From Flavobacterium magnum (GTDB taxonomy: Bacteria > Bacteroidota > Bacteroidia > Flavobacteriales > Flavobacteriaceae), in NCBI RefSeq assembly GCF_003055625.1, contig NZ_CP028811.1, forward strand, positions 2,542,001 through 2,606,000: a stretch of 64,000 nucleotides of DNA, read 5' to 3'. The notes under the pieces are model-generated. The model was not told the origin of the DNA. It made no database searches and saw nothing but the letters and a program-made list of their open reading frames with translations. Shown piece after piece: positions 8,841 through 17,506 of this stretch (its first letter is position 1; each line of letters starts with the position of its first letter). A program made the translations under genes and the position numbers.

Positions 8841-9518
8841 ATGAAAATTACATTTTACGGACACGCATCGCTGGGCATCGCGGTCAGCGGCAAAAACATC
8901 CTCGTCGACCCTTACATTTCGGCGAACGACAAGGCATCGCAGATCGACATCCATTCGCTTCCGGCCGACTATATCCTGCTGACACACGCGCATGGCGACC
9001 ACATACTCGACGTAGAAGCCATCGCAAGCCGCACCGGCGCGGTCATTGTTTCCAATGCGGAAATTGCGGCTTATTATGAAGGCAAGGGCTTTAAGACGCA
9101 CCCGTTAAACCATGGCGGCAGTAAGCAGTTCGATTTCGGCAAGGTAAAATATGTGAATGCAATCCATTCGAGCCAGTTCCCTGATATGGCATACGGCGGA
9201 AACCCTGGCGGTTTTGTCATCGAAGGCGAGCATAAGAATATTTACATCGCCGGCGATACCGCCCTGACGATGGATATGAAACTGATTCCGCTGCGTACCA
9301 AACTTGACCTGGCCATACTGCCGATCGGCGACAACTTTACGATGGACGTCGAGGATGCAATCATCGCCTCAGATTTCGTACAATGCGACAAAGTCCTGGG
9401 TGTGCATTACGACACTTTCGGATACATCATCATCAACCGGGAAAAGGCGATTCGACAGTTCTTTGACAAGGGCAAAGACCTGATGCTGCTGGACATCGGC
9501 GCTTCCATTGACCTCTAA
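8841..9518 (+). CDS. UPF0173 metallo-beta-lactamase-fold hydrolase
   Basis: A 225-residue protein of the UPF0173 metal-dependent hydrolase family (YtkL-like). The N-terminal strand KITFYGHASLGI is followed by the metal-binding motif LTHAHGDHILD (about residues 48-58), a second His in AIHSSQFPDM, and an Asp in IAGDTALTMDM. A C-terminal His lies in GVHYDTF. The family is conserved but its substrate is unknown. It sits 4 bases after menA, so it is probably co-transcribed with it. Confidence 0.88.
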   Translation: MKITFYGHASLGIAVSGKNILVDPYISANDKASQIDIHSLPADYILLTHAHGDHILDVEAIASRTGAVIVSNAEIAAYYEGKGFKTHPLNHGGSKQFDFGKVKYVNAIHSSQFPDMAYGGNPGGFVIEGEHKNIYIAGDTALTMDMKLIPLRTKLDLAILPIGDNFTMDVEDAIIASDFVQCDKVLGVHYDTFGYIIINREKAIRQFFDKGKDLMLLDIGASIDL

Positions 9519-9533
9519 TTTTTCAGGAGCTGA

Positions 9534-9600
9534 TCCGGCTGTCCGCTGTATCTTTTCCCGGCTAAAGCCGCCGGCAAAAGGATGCCGCTGCCATCCGGGC
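9534..9600 (+). repeat. Dispersed intergenic double-hairpin repeat, copy A
   Basis: A 67-base element with flank TCCGGCTGTCCGCTGTAT, a central imperfect hairpin (CTTTTCCCGGC ... GCCGGCAAAAG), a second hairpin GGATG-N7-CATCC, and the end CCGGGC. It matches a second copy on the opposite strand at 24387-24454. Within the window it lies only between genes. It also separates the UPF0173 gene from the next start, which supports the downstream ATG at 9624 for that gene. Confidence 0.8.
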
Positions 9601-9623
9601 TAGGGGTTCCGTTCTCAAATGAT

Positions 9624-10820
9624 ATGACGACTAAAAACATTATTTTCTTCCTCCTTGCCTTTAGCCAGTGGATTTTCGCACAGCCGGAAGGGTATTGGGA
9701 CAAAGACCGCGCCACGACGAAAGAAATCAAGCTGGCCGCAGGTGACCGTATTGTTGTGCGTACCGAGGATTTTCCGACGGGCACCACTGAGGTCGTTTTT
9801 CGGATTACACTGCTCGATGACAACCAGCAGATGGCCAACAGCCTGGTGTCGGTACTCAAATCCATTCCGGACCCGACAGGAATCAGCCAGGGTTCAGCGG
9901 GCGCCGTGTTCCTGATGTCTAAGGTTTCAGGCGATGACAAATGCACTTACGCGGTCTTTTCGTCTGAAAAGAACGCATCGGCTTACGTCAAGGAAGGCAA
10001 GACCGATAAATCCTGCTGGAAGCAGGGAGAACCGTTGAGCAAGGATGCCAAGCGGCTTTCCATTGACAAAAGCGGTTGCTTCGGCAGTGATGCGATGTGG
10101 TTTGGTTTTGAAAGCAAAAACTGGATCATGAAAAGCAAGATCGTGCTTGAAGTGGTGCCCTGGGTCGACCGGAACCTGAACCGCGGCTGGACCGTCGAAA
10201 ACCGTAAATCAATCCTTGCCATCAGTAAAACTTCGGATATCGCCGAATTGATGCTTTCGCCTGACGACTACTGCGTTTGTATTTTGGATAAGATCCAGCA
10301 AAAATACACTTACAACCAATATGCCAAACTGCTCGCGGTCGAGAAGACGAAGATTTTCAAGGACTTTGGCAATTCGTGCCTTTCCAGGTCGGAAGACAAT
10401 CTCGCCATCCAGGCCAACATCCGCACTGATGCAGCCAGACATTTTAAAAACAGAAAATACAACGAGGCCATCAGGCTGTTGCAGGCCGGGATCATTGACA
10501 GGGGCACAGCAAAGGCACTCGATTACAACGCCATTGGGCAATATTACCTGTATTCCAGGCAATTCGAGAAAGCCATCAGGGCGTTTAAGGAAGGTGAGAA
10601 ACTGGACAACTCCGAATTGCTCATCAAGCTCAATCTCGCACATGCCTATTTGTTGAACGATGACTTTCAGGCTGCGAAGACGCTGCACCGCAAATACATG
10701 CTGCAAAATGTGACGGCGTCGCTGAGCTGGAAAGACAAGACGAACAGCGATTTCAATGACTTCAGGTCGGCCGGAATCGATTCTGAAAATTTCGCACGCA
10801 TCTTAAAACTGTTTCGCTAA
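9624..10820 (+). CDS. Secreted TPR-like protein of unknown function
   Basis: A 398-residue exported protein. The start is taken as the ATG at 9624, because it begins a clean signal peptide (MTTKNIIFFLLAFSQWIFA, cut before QPEG) and because the frame upstream runs into the repeat element at 9534-9600. The first part is beta-rich without a recognised domain. The C-terminal part (about residues 275-365) reads as two to three TPR-like helical pairs, for example ARHFKNRKYNEAIRLLQAGI, YYLYSRQFEKAIRAFKEGEK and AHAYLLNDDFQAAKTLHRKY. It abuts menC directly (TAA 10818-10820, GTG 10821). No function can be assigned. Confidence 0.75.
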   Translation: MTTKNIIFFLLAFSQWIFAQPEGYWDKDRATTKEIKLAAGDRIVVRTEDFPTGTTEVVFRITLLDDNQQMANSLVSVLKSIPDPTGISQGSAGAVFLMSKVSGDDKCTYAVFSSEKNASAYVKEGKTDKSCWKQGEPLSKDAKRLSIDKSGCFGSDAMWFGFESKNWIMKSKIVLEVVPWVDRNLNRGWTVENRKSILAISKTSDIAELMLSPDDYCVCILDKIQQKYTYNQYAKLLAVEKTKIFKDFGNSCLSRSEDNLAIQANIRTDAARHFKNRKYNEAIRLLQAGIIDRGTAKALDYNAIGQYYLYSRQFEKAIRAFKEGEKLDNSELLIKLNLAHAYLLNDDFQAAKTLHRKYMLQNVTASLSWKDKTNSDFNDFRSAGIDSENFARILKLFR

Positions 10821-11858
10821 GTGAAAGCATCCTACTATCGTTATCCACTGCAGTTTAAAGTGCCATCCGGTACTTCACGTGGCATCCTGACAGAAAAGGA
10901 AACCTGGTTTTTGGTCATTGAAAGTGACGGCAAAACAGGTATTGGCGAATGCGGGATCCTGAGAGGACTCAGTTATGACGACGTTCCGGATTATGAACAA
11001 AAATTGCGATGGGTTTGCGACAACATCCAATTGGGTGAAGAGGTTTTATGGGAATCACTGCGTGACTTTCCTTCCATACAATTTGGAGTGGAGATGGCAT
11101 TCCGGTCACTGGCAGCACAAGATCCATTTATTTTATTCCGTTCGGAATTCACGGCAGGAACAAAATCAATCCCGATTAACGGGTTGGTATGGATGGGTGA
11201 CGAAGCGTTCATGAAAGCACAGATCGAAGAGAAGATTGCAGCGGGTTTTAGGTGCATTAAGCTCAAGATCGGGGCGATTGATTTTAATAAGGAACTCGAT
11301 TTATTGCGTTTTATCCGCAGTAATTTCACCGCTGAACAGATGGAAATACGTGTGGATGCCAACGGAGCGTTTTCCTTAGATTCCGCTTTATATAAAATAA
11401 ATCAACTGTCTGAATTTAAATTACATAGCATAGAACAACCTATTGCTAAAAACAATACTGACAGTATGGCAGCCCTGTGCAAAAACAGCGATTTGCCTAT
11501 TGCACTTGATGAAGAGTTGATCGGTGTTACGGCACGTTCGGAAAAAGAAAACCTGCTTCGCGCCATCATGCCACAATACATCATTTTAAAACCCAGTTTC
11601 ATCGGCGGGTTTCGCGGGACAAACGAATGGATAGCGCTGGCCAGGAAATATGGAATAGGGTGGTGGATTACCTCGGCGTTGGAAAGCAACATCGGACTCA
11701 ATGCAATTGCGCAATGGACCTACACGCTGCGCAATCCCATGCCCCAGGGGTTGGGTACGGGCGCGCTTTACACCAACAATTTTGATGGGCCGCTTGCTGT
11801 GCGGAGTGGCGCGCTTTGGTTCGATCATAACGTTCCGCAGCAGTTCAACCTGGCTTAA
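10821..11858 (+). CDS. menC: MenC, o-succinylbenzoate synthase
   Basis: A 345-residue enolase-superfamily enzyme that dehydrates SHCHC to o-succinylbenzoate. The enolase-type residues are visible: the KLKIG lysine motif near residue 148, metal ligands in RVDANGAF (about 178), IEQP (about 204) and ALDEEL (about 228), and ILKPSFIGG near 254. The start is a GTG directly after the preceding stop; the N-terminus aligns with what I know of flavobacterial MenC. It overlaps the convergent winged-helix gene by 4 bases. menE, often a neighbour, is not seen in this window. Confidence 0.93.
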   Translation: MKASYYRYPLQFKVPSGTSRGILTEKETWFLVIESDGKTGIGECGILRGLSYDDVPDYEQKLRWVCDNIQLGEEVLWESLRDFPSIQFGVEMAFRSLAAQDPFILFRSEFTAGTKSIPINGLVWMGDEAFMKAQIEEKIAAGFRCIKLKIGAIDFNKELDLLRFIRSNFTAEQMEIRVDANGAFSLDSALYKINQLSEFKLHSIEQPIAKNNTDSMAALCKNSDLPIALDEELIGVTARSEKENLLRAIMPQYIILKPSFIGGFRGTNEWIALARKYGIGWWITSALESNIGLNAIAQWTYTLRNPMPQGLGTGALYTNNFDGPLAVRSGALWFDHNVPQQFNLA

Positions 11859-12922
11859 AACCTGATTTCTGCATCTAATCCGATAAAGGCCGCATATTCT
11901 TCTGCCTTGATCTCAATCAAACGCTTTGCCCTTTTATTGAATTCAGCGAAAGGAGTGCACTCAAAGACCACCTTACTTTTCCTAAAACTGCGTTTCCATG
12001 TGCCCGCGGCCTTTCCGTTTATCAATATTACCGGGTTAAAAATCCCGTTCTTTGTAAATGCTTTAGGCTGGTGTTTCAAATCAATGGCGGCGATACGGTC
12101 TTTATAGCTGATCAGGTATTCGTCGAACGCAGGCAACAAATGTACGGTTTCATTCATCGCCATGATTGATTGGGGACGATACCAGTAAACAGACCCACCT
12201 GTTTCCGTTGACTCCAGCTGCTGCTTCGACGATTCCAAAGCCACCCTGGCATTTGTAACAGACAACCCCGACCACCATGTAAAATCGGAGAGTGTCGCCG
12301 GACCGTGACTCGTAAAATACCGCAGCGACAAATCGTGTAACGCTTTTTCCTTAGTGAAGCCGGTTGGTTCGCCAACGCGTTCCTGCAGCAGCATATAAGT
12401 GAATTGCCTGCCGCGCATCGGACCATTGCAGACCAGTTGTTCCATTTCCGCGAACATCATAATGTGGGCAGGCTTGAGATGGTCGACGGGCACATGATGT
12501 TTAACCAATTCCTGCATAATCTCTTCGCGTGTCATCGATTTGTGGACTGACAGCAATTGTTCGATAACTATTATGGATTTATGGAGCGCCTTTGCGTCGA
12601 GTCCGAGTCTGGCTGACGCCGACAGTAAAGGGACGCGGATCTGCGGCGCAGTGAGTTCAAGCATCCAGTGGATGTCGTCTGCAGCCACAAAGTGCCAGGT
12701 CGGCCGCAACAGGTGTGTCCGCAGGATGGCACCTGAATTGATGGCGTCATCAACAACGGCTTCGCTCTCGCCGCTACGCATTCCGATCGCCCATTTTGCC
12801 ATGCCGTAATCCTGTGCCTGCATGGCCCCAAGGTGACGCACAACTTCCTGCACATTCTTTTCATGCCCGGTTTGCAGCAACTGGCTCGAAAGGCGCAAAG
12901 CCAATAAGTCCGAAGCCTTCAT
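11855..12922 (-). CDS. Winged-helix DNA-binding domain protein (HTH_42/YcaQ-like)
   Basis: A 355-residue protein of the winged helix DNA-binding domain family (PF06224 type), the broad group that includes YcaQ/AlkX DNA glycosylases. Family landmarks are LLALRLSSQLL, then HLGAMQAQDYGMAKWAIGMR near residue 30, LRTHLLRPTWHFVAADDI near 88, and a C-terminal LLPAFDEYLISYKDR segment. I do not see enough to claim glycosylase activity: the QxQ-type motif of AlkX/YcaQ is not obvious, though QAQD near residue 35 is a candidate. Its ATG lies directly after the stop of the NTF2-like gene. Confidence 0.82.
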   Translation of the reverse strand: MKASDLLALRLSSQLLQTGHEKNVQEVVRHLGAMQAQDYGMAKWAIGMRSGESEAVVDDAINSGAILRTHLLRPTWHFVAADDIHWMLELTAPQIRVPLLSASARLGLDAKALHKSIIVIEQLLSVHKSMTREEIMQELVKHHVPVDHLKPAHIMMFAEMEQLVCNGPMRGRQFTYMLLQERVGEPTGFTKEKALHDLSLRYFTSHGPATLSDFTWWSGLSVTNARVALESSKQQLESTETGGSVYWYRPQSIMAMNETVHLLPAFDEYLISYKDRIAAIDLKHQPKAFTKNGIFNPVILINGKAAGTWKRSFRKSKVVFECTPFAEFNKRAKRLIEIKAEEYAAFIGLDAEIRF

Positions 12923-13396
12923 TTACGTGTTTCCGGTTTGAAATTTACGTAGCGAATGCAGTGCCTGTTGCTGTACTTTATTCTGAAGAAATCCCGTCCA
13001 TCCCAGCAGTAAGCCCTTGATGCCAAGTGCCTGCCGACTCCATTTCCAGATATCAAAGTGGTCTGTATGGCGAAAAATCAGCCCGTCCCTGAATTCAAAT
13101 CGCGCATGAATCACATTCACGACGTTTCGGCCGGTGCTGCTGAAAACGTAGGTCGCGATCCAGGTTGCTGATCCGGCATGCCCTTCCGACCTGATTTCGG
13201 AAAATCCAATATCGAGATGCCCTTTGCTGCGGGCAATCAGCATATGCCACATATCGCTGACATCCTTTCCTTTGAGCAGGCCAAATACAGGGTCCTGGAA
13301 TGTCACATCGGGATGGTAGCAGCTCGCCATCGTATCAGGATTGTGGCTTGCAAATGCTGCGTAAAATTCTTCAATCAACTGCTGGTTGGGATTCAT
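12923..13396 (-). CDS. NTF2-like/SnoaL fold protein
   Basis: A 157-residue protein with an N-terminal SnoaL-like fold: NQQLIEEFYAAFASHNPDTMASCYHPDVTFQDPVFG, then DMWHMLIARS, and later RFEFRDGLIFRHTDHFDIWKWSRQALG. These are typical landmarks of nuclear transport factor 2-family proteins. A C-terminal extension (LLGWTGFLQNKVQQQALHSL) is common in flavobacterial versions. No specific substrate can be proposed. It abuts the winged-helix gene downstream and lies 16 bases after the small lipoprotein gene on the same strand. Confidence 0.8.
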   Translation of the reverse strand: MNPNQQLIEEFYAAFASHNPDTMASCYHPDVTFQDPVFGLLKGKDVSDMWHMLIARSKGHLDIGFSEIRSEGHAGSATWIATYVFSSTGRNVVNVIHARFEFRDGLIFRHTDHFDIWKWSRQALGIKGLLLGWTGFLQNKVQQQALHSLRKFQTGNT

Positions 13397-13412
13397 TTTT
13401 AGAAAAAAGGAT

Positions 13413-13868
13413 TTATGGTGTGTAGTCTTCGGTCCAATTGGCTGATTTAATTGCAGATACTTTGCCGTCCGAATTGACCGTCACACGCAGTTCGCGCACG
13501 GTATGTTTCCATTGGTAATCGGCCTTGTAACGGAATATCAGCGAATTGTTTGATCTGTTCTGCAACACCTGAGCCAGCTTCAGGTCCTGGAACCTGCCAT
13601 ATTTTATGAGGAACTTCTGGCAGGTTTTGGTGATTTTTTCAGGTGTGATGTTTTTAATGATTTCAGCAGTAGCTTCACTGGTGTTGAATGGCTTAAAACG
13701 AGACGTATTACAGCTGACGAGGATGCGCTTACCCAATTCGTACGCCCGATTTTTCGACGCTGTATTGACTTCAGTAGGATCCACCCTCACAAATTTAGCG
13801 ACGTTTTTTTTTACCTTGCATGCCAGTAACGACAGGCAGATCAGGCACCCGATCAGCAAAGTTCTCAT
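13413..13868 (-). CDS. Hypothetical lipoprotein
   Basis: A 151-residue protein with a lipoprotein signal peptide: MRTLLIGCLICLSLLAC, with the lipobox LLAC and Cys17 as the likely acylated residue. The mature part is basic and contains predicted helices (SEATAEIIKNITPEKITKTCQKFL) and a beta-rich C-terminus (RYKADYQWKHTVRELRVTVNSDGK). I do not recognise the family. Its ATG overlaps the stop of the M23 peptidase gene (ATGA, 13865-13868). Confidence 0.75.
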   Translation of the reverse strand: MRTLLIGCLICLSLLACKVKKNVAKFVRVDPTEVNTASKNRAYELGKRILVSCNTSRFKPFNTSEATAEIIKNITPEKITKTCQKFLIKYGRFQDLKLAQVLQNRSNNSLIFRYKADYQWKHTVRELRVTVNSDGKVSAIKSANWTEDYTP

Positions 13869-14548
13869 GGCGCGTCGAATTTAAAAAGCAACTCAGGGTC
13901 GGGACAATTCTTTAAATAATGCGGTAAATCGTCTTCTGAACAAACTCCGGGATAATCGCCGAAATGGTCTTCGAGATTAAGGATAATCTGGAAATGGAGG
14001 TGGGGTGCGTAGTTCCCGTTCACTGACGTGTCGCCTATTGTTGCAAAGGCCACATTCCGCCCGATCTGGTCGCCGATTTCAATATTTTCAATGCTTTCGG
14101 TTGACAGGTGACCGTAAAGTGTGTAGAAATGATGTCCATCAATTTTATGTTCCAGGATGATGGTCGGACCATAGTCGCCTTCGCCCGCATTGTAATCAAA
14201 ACTATGAACTGTGGCGTCGAGTGGCGCGATGACCTTTGTGCCTGCTTTCGCCCAGAAATCAAAACCCAGATGGATATTGCGTTCGGCGCTTTCGTCATCG
14301 TTGAACAGTGCATTATGGTGGTACAATGTACGTTTTTCGTTGTACCCGCCATAGGCCACGGTCGCCTGGTTGGTGTGCAGGTAGTCATCGATAAAGGATT
14401 GGAAATGAGTGGGGTCCTGGAGGAACTTTCTGGAATGGTCGGTTAACTTTTCTGACAAGTCGATCGCCACATACTTACTGATATGGATGTCACTGTCAAG
14501 CACTTTCACCCTCTGTATATCATAAAGGAAATTTTCAAAAACGGTCAT
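13865..14548 (-). CDS. M23-family metallopeptidase (no signal peptide)
   Basis: A 227-residue protein with a LytM/M23 domain. The zinc motifs are present: HLGFDFW (His and Asp, about residues 93-99), and HLHF near residue 196, with the family segment HFYTLYGHLS between. Unlike most peptidoglycan endopeptidases it has no visible signal peptide or transmembrane segment, so it may act in the cytoplasm or on a non-wall substrate. A near-match -7 element TAACTTTA lies just upstream on the minus strand. It overlaps the downstream lipoprotein gene by 4 bases. Confidence 0.85.
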   Translation of the reverse strand: MTVFENFLYDIQRVKVLDSDIHISKYVAIDLSEKLTDHSRKFLQDPTHFQSFIDDYLHTNQATVAYGGYNEKRTLYHHNALFNDDESAERNIHLGFDFWAKAGTKVIAPLDATVHSFDYNAGEGDYGPTIILEHKIDGHHFYTLYGHLSTESIENIEIGDQIGRNVAFATIGDTSVNGNYAPHLHFQIILNLEDHFGDYPGVCSEDDLPHYLKNCPDPELLFKFDAP

Positions 14549-14576
14549 AGATGTTTGGTTTAGTTCCTTAAAGTTA

Positions 14577-14615
14577 AAATAAAAAATGCCAACATAAAAT
14601 TTTTATGTTGGCATT
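14577..14615 (-). terminator. Rho-independent terminator of the small Pro/Ala-rich lipoprotein gene
   Basis: A perfect 15-bp inverted repeat (AATGCCAACATAAAA / TTTTATGTTGGCATT, 14585-14599 and 14601-14615) is followed on the minus strand by a T-rich run. It lies 22 bases after the stop of the small lipoprotein gene and separates it from the M23 gene. Confidence 0.85.
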
Positions 14616-14636
14616 ATAACTTTAAATTAAGAATTC

Positions 14637-14915
14637 CTATTTCTTGACTTCGATGGCAGCACCTTTTTTGTTAACCTCGACAGTCGTGCTTTTTGTTTCT
14701 GTTTTGGTCTGTACATCGACACCGTTTTTCCCAACCGTTACGCTGGTACCGTCTTCGGTTTTCTCTGGCGCAGCCTCAGGCGTAGGTGGAGGAGGCGGTG
14801 GTGCCGGAGCTTCAGCCGGCGCTTCAGGAGCCGGAGGTGGGGCAGGTGCATCTTTTTTACAGGATACGATGGCGAATGACGAAATCATTGCAGCCATCAG
14901 GATTACTTTTTTCAT
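14637..14915 (-). CDS. Small Pro/Ala-rich lipoprotein
   Basis: A 92-residue lipoprotein. The signal peptide ends in the lipobox IVSC (Cys19), followed by a Lys pair and a long low-complexity Pro/Ala/Glu stretch (about residues 23-51). A short repetitive C-terminus (TSVTVGKNGVDVQTKTETKS, then TTVEVNKKGAAIEVKK) follows. The Pro-rich part probably acts as a rigid spacer between membrane and the C-terminal strand-like part. It has its own terminator. Function is unknown. Confidence 0.75.
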   Translation of the reverse strand: MKKVILMAAMISSFAIVSCKKDAPAPPPAPEAPAEAPAPPPPPPTPEAAPEKTEDGTSVTVGKNGVDVQTKTETKSTTVEVNKKGAAIEVKK

Positions 14916-15042
14916 ACGTTAAGGTTTTTTAAATTGTTAATTACTGCAATAACTTATTATAATGCTTTTTATTGCAACCCTTAAGGTAACGAAAAAACAC
15001 ATGCCTTGTAAAAAAATCATTTAAATGCCGGTGACAAAGTAA

Positions 15043-17448
15043 CTAGTACAACGCCGGAAATTGTGCCGGTTTGCTTTCACTCATGATTGCATATGCCTTT
15101 TCGTAAATGTCCTCGACCGAGGGTTTTGAGAAATAGTCCCCATCGGTTCCGTAAGCCGGCCTGTGTGCTTTTGCAGTAAGTGTTTCCGGTTTGCTGTCCA
15201 GAAAGCGGTAACCGTCCTGTGCTTCCAAAACCTGTTGCAGGATGAAGGCTGAAGCGCCACCGGGCACATCCTCGTCAACCACGAGCAGGCGGTTTGTTTT
15301 CTGCAGGCTTTTCACAATATCTTTGTTGACGTCAAACGGCAGCAGCGATTGTACATCGATAATATCACACTCAATGCCCGTCTCCTGCAATTCTTTGGCC
15401 GCCTGTTCAATAAGCCTCAAAGTGGATCCATACGAAACAATCGTAATGTCCCTGCCTTCGCGTATCGTCTCCACGACCCCGATTGGTGTCCTGAATTCCC
15501 CTAGGTTTGTTGGCATCTTTTCTTTAAGTCTGTACCCATTAAGGCATTCAATAACCAATGCAGGTTCGTCGGTCTCCAGTAATGTGTTGTAAAAACCGGC
15601 AGCCTTCGTCATATTCCTGGGTACCAGAACGTGGATACCACGGATCGCATTGATGATCATTCCCATCGGTGACCCCGAATGCCAGATGCCTTCCAGGCGG
15701 TGCCCGCGCGTACGGATGATCAGCGGGGCTTTCTGCCTGCCTTTGGTGCGGAATTGCAGTGTCGCCAGGTCATCGCTCATAATTTGGATCGCGTACAGCA
15801 GGTAGTCGAGGTATTGTATTTCGGCAATGGGGCGCAGTCCGCGCATCGCCATCCCGATGCCCTGGCCGAGTATTGTTGCCTCGCGTATCCCGGCATCAGC
15901 AACACGCAACTCGCCGTATTTTTCCTGCATGCCTTCCAATCCTTGGTTTACATCGCCAATATTTCCGGCATCTTCGCCGAAAACCAAGGTTTCAGGGTAT
16001 TTTGCAAAGATTGCGTCGAAATTATCCCTTAAAATTACGCGGCCGTCCGCATCCTCGTTATTTTCATTGTAAGCGGGCGGAACTTCCTGAACCGAAAAAA
16101 CATTGGCATCGGAAGCGGAAAACAGGTGGGAACTGAAGTTCGGCTGTATCTTTTCAGTGTAATCCGAAATCCATTTTGAAAGCGCCGTATGCTTATTTTC
16201 CTTGGACACCAAGCGCAGGATTTTTCGTGCCGTACTCAAGAGATCTTTTCTTCCCGGCTCTTTTATGGATTTGATTTCGGAAATATGTTTTTCGATGAAA
16301 ACCTTATTGTCGCTTGCAGCCGCAGTCTTTTCCAACAGGGCGACCAACTCGGACTGCTCTGCTTTCATCGGGTTGATGAACGCGTTCCATGCGGTTTTTT
16401 TGCCTTCGAGCACCTGCTTCCTGGCATCGTTTTCCAGGGCGTCGAGCTCCTCAGGCGTGGCCACATTGGTGGCGATCATCCAAAGCCTCATCTGGCGAAC
16501 GCAATCAAAATCGCTTTCCCAGGCAAGCCTTTCAGTATTTTTGTAGCGCTCGTGCGAACCTGAAGTGGAGTGCCCCTGTGGCTGTGTTAGTTGGTAAACG
16601 TGGATCAGCACCGGTACATGCTCCTCACGGGCGATTTTTGCAGCCTTTTGGTAAGTGTCTACCAGCGAGGCATAATCCCATCCTTTGACCTTAAAAATCT
16701 CATAACCGTTGCCGTGTTCATCGCGTTGGAAGCCTTTAAGGATTTCCGATATGTTCTCTTTGGTTGTCTGGTGGCGCGCGTGGACCGAAATTCCATAATC
16801 ATCGTCCCAAACACTCATGATCATAGGAACCTGAAGGACACCGGCAGCATTGATGGTTTCAAAAAACAACCCTTCAGACGTGGATGCGTTCCCGATGGTA
16901 CCCCACGCTACCTCGTTTCCGTTAATCGAGAAGTTGGTTTTATTATGGATCCCGCTGACGTTCCTGTAGATCTTCGACGCCTGCGCCAAACCGAGCAATC
17001 TGGGCATCTGGGCCGCGGTGGGGGAGATGTCGGCGCTGGAATTCTTTTGTAGCGTCAGGTTTTTCCAGTTGCCGTTTTCGTCGAGCGAATGGGTGGCAAA
17101 GTGTCCGCCCATCTGCCTTCCGGCAGACATCGGATCAAAATTCAGGTCGGTATGGCCATACAAGCCTGCGAAAAACTTTTCTATGGTCATCTCGCCGATA
17201 GCCATCATGAAAGTCTGGTCGCGATAATAGCCTGACCGGAAATCCCCATTTTTAAAAGCCTTGGCCATCGCGAGCTGCGGCACTTCCTTCCCGTCACCGA
17301 AAATCCCGAATTTAGCCTTGCCGGTCAGCACCTCACGCCTTCCCAGAAGACTGCATTCCCGGCTTACGACCGCAATTTTATAATCGTTGATGACTTCGGT
17401 TTTGAAATCTTCGAAAGTTAGAGCTGCATTGGTTTCTGCCTGTGCCAT
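15043..17448 (-). CDS. 2-oxoacid (branched-chain type) dehydrogenase E1, fused alpha and beta subunits
   Basis: An 801-residue fusion of E1 alpha and E1 beta of a 2-oxoacid dehydrogenase complex, a ThDP enzyme. The alpha half carries SGYYRDQTFMMAIGE, GRQMGGHFATHS, and the ThDP-Mg region GTIGNASTSEGLFFE (about residues 185-200). The beta half starts near residue 470 (VILRDNFDAIFAKYPETLVFGEDAG) and carries GIREATILGQGIGMAMRGLRPIAEIQYLDYLLYAIQ and VVDEDVPGGASAF. Fused E1 proteins of this size are usual in Flavobacteriia and are annotated as branched-chain or generic 2-oxoacid E1. No E2 or E3 gene is adjacent. A good promoter lies directly upstream (17475-17506). Confidence 0.9.
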   Translation of the reverse strand: MAQAETNAALTFEDFKTEVINDYKIAVVSRECSLLGRREVLTGKAKFGIFGDGKEVPQLAMAKAFKNGDFRSGYYRDQTFMMAIGEMTIEKFFAGLYGHTDLNFDPMSAGRQMGGHFATHSLDENGNWKNLTLQKNSSADISPTAAQMPRLLGLAQASKIYRNVSGIHNKTNFSINGNEVAWGTIGNASTSEGLFFETINAAGVLQVPMIMSVWDDDYGISVHARHQTTKENISEILKGFQRDEHGNGYEIFKVKGWDYASLVDTYQKAAKIAREEHVPVLIHVYQLTQPQGHSTSGSHERYKNTERLAWESDFDCVRQMRLWMIATNVATPEELDALENDARKQVLEGKKTAWNAFINPMKAEQSELVALLEKTAAASDNKVFIEKHISEIKSIKEPGRKDLLSTARKILRLVSKENKHTALSKWISDYTEKIQPNFSSHLFSASDANVFSVQEVPPAYNENNEDADGRVILRDNFDAIFAKYPETLVFGEDAGNIGDVNQGLEGMQEKYGELRVADAGIREATILGQGIGMAMRGLRPIAEIQYLDYLLYAIQIMSDDLATLQFRTKGRQKAPLIIRTRGHRLEGIWHSGSPMGMIINAIRGIHVLVPRNMTKAAGFYNTLLETDEPALVIECLNGYRLKEKMPTNLGEFRTPIGVVETIREGRDITIVSYGSTLRLIEQAAKELQETGIECDIIDVQSLLPFDVNKDIVKSLQKTNRLLVVDEDVPGGASAFILQQVLEAQDGYRFLDSKPETLTAKAHRPAYGTDGDYFSKPSVEDIYEKAYAIMSESKPAQFPALY

Positions 17449-17474
17449 ATCGGGGAATTATTGAATATATCCGG

Positions 17475-17506
17475 CAAATTTACTGAAAAACGGCACAAGT
17501 AACAAA
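17475..17506 (-). promoter_or_regulatory. Bacteroidota-type promoter of the E1 dehydrogenase gene
   Basis: Read on the minus strand, TTTG (17506-17503) is followed after 20 bases by TAAATTTG (17482-17475), matching the -33 TTTG and -7 TAnnTTTG elements. The start codon is 27 bases further on. Confidence 0.65.
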
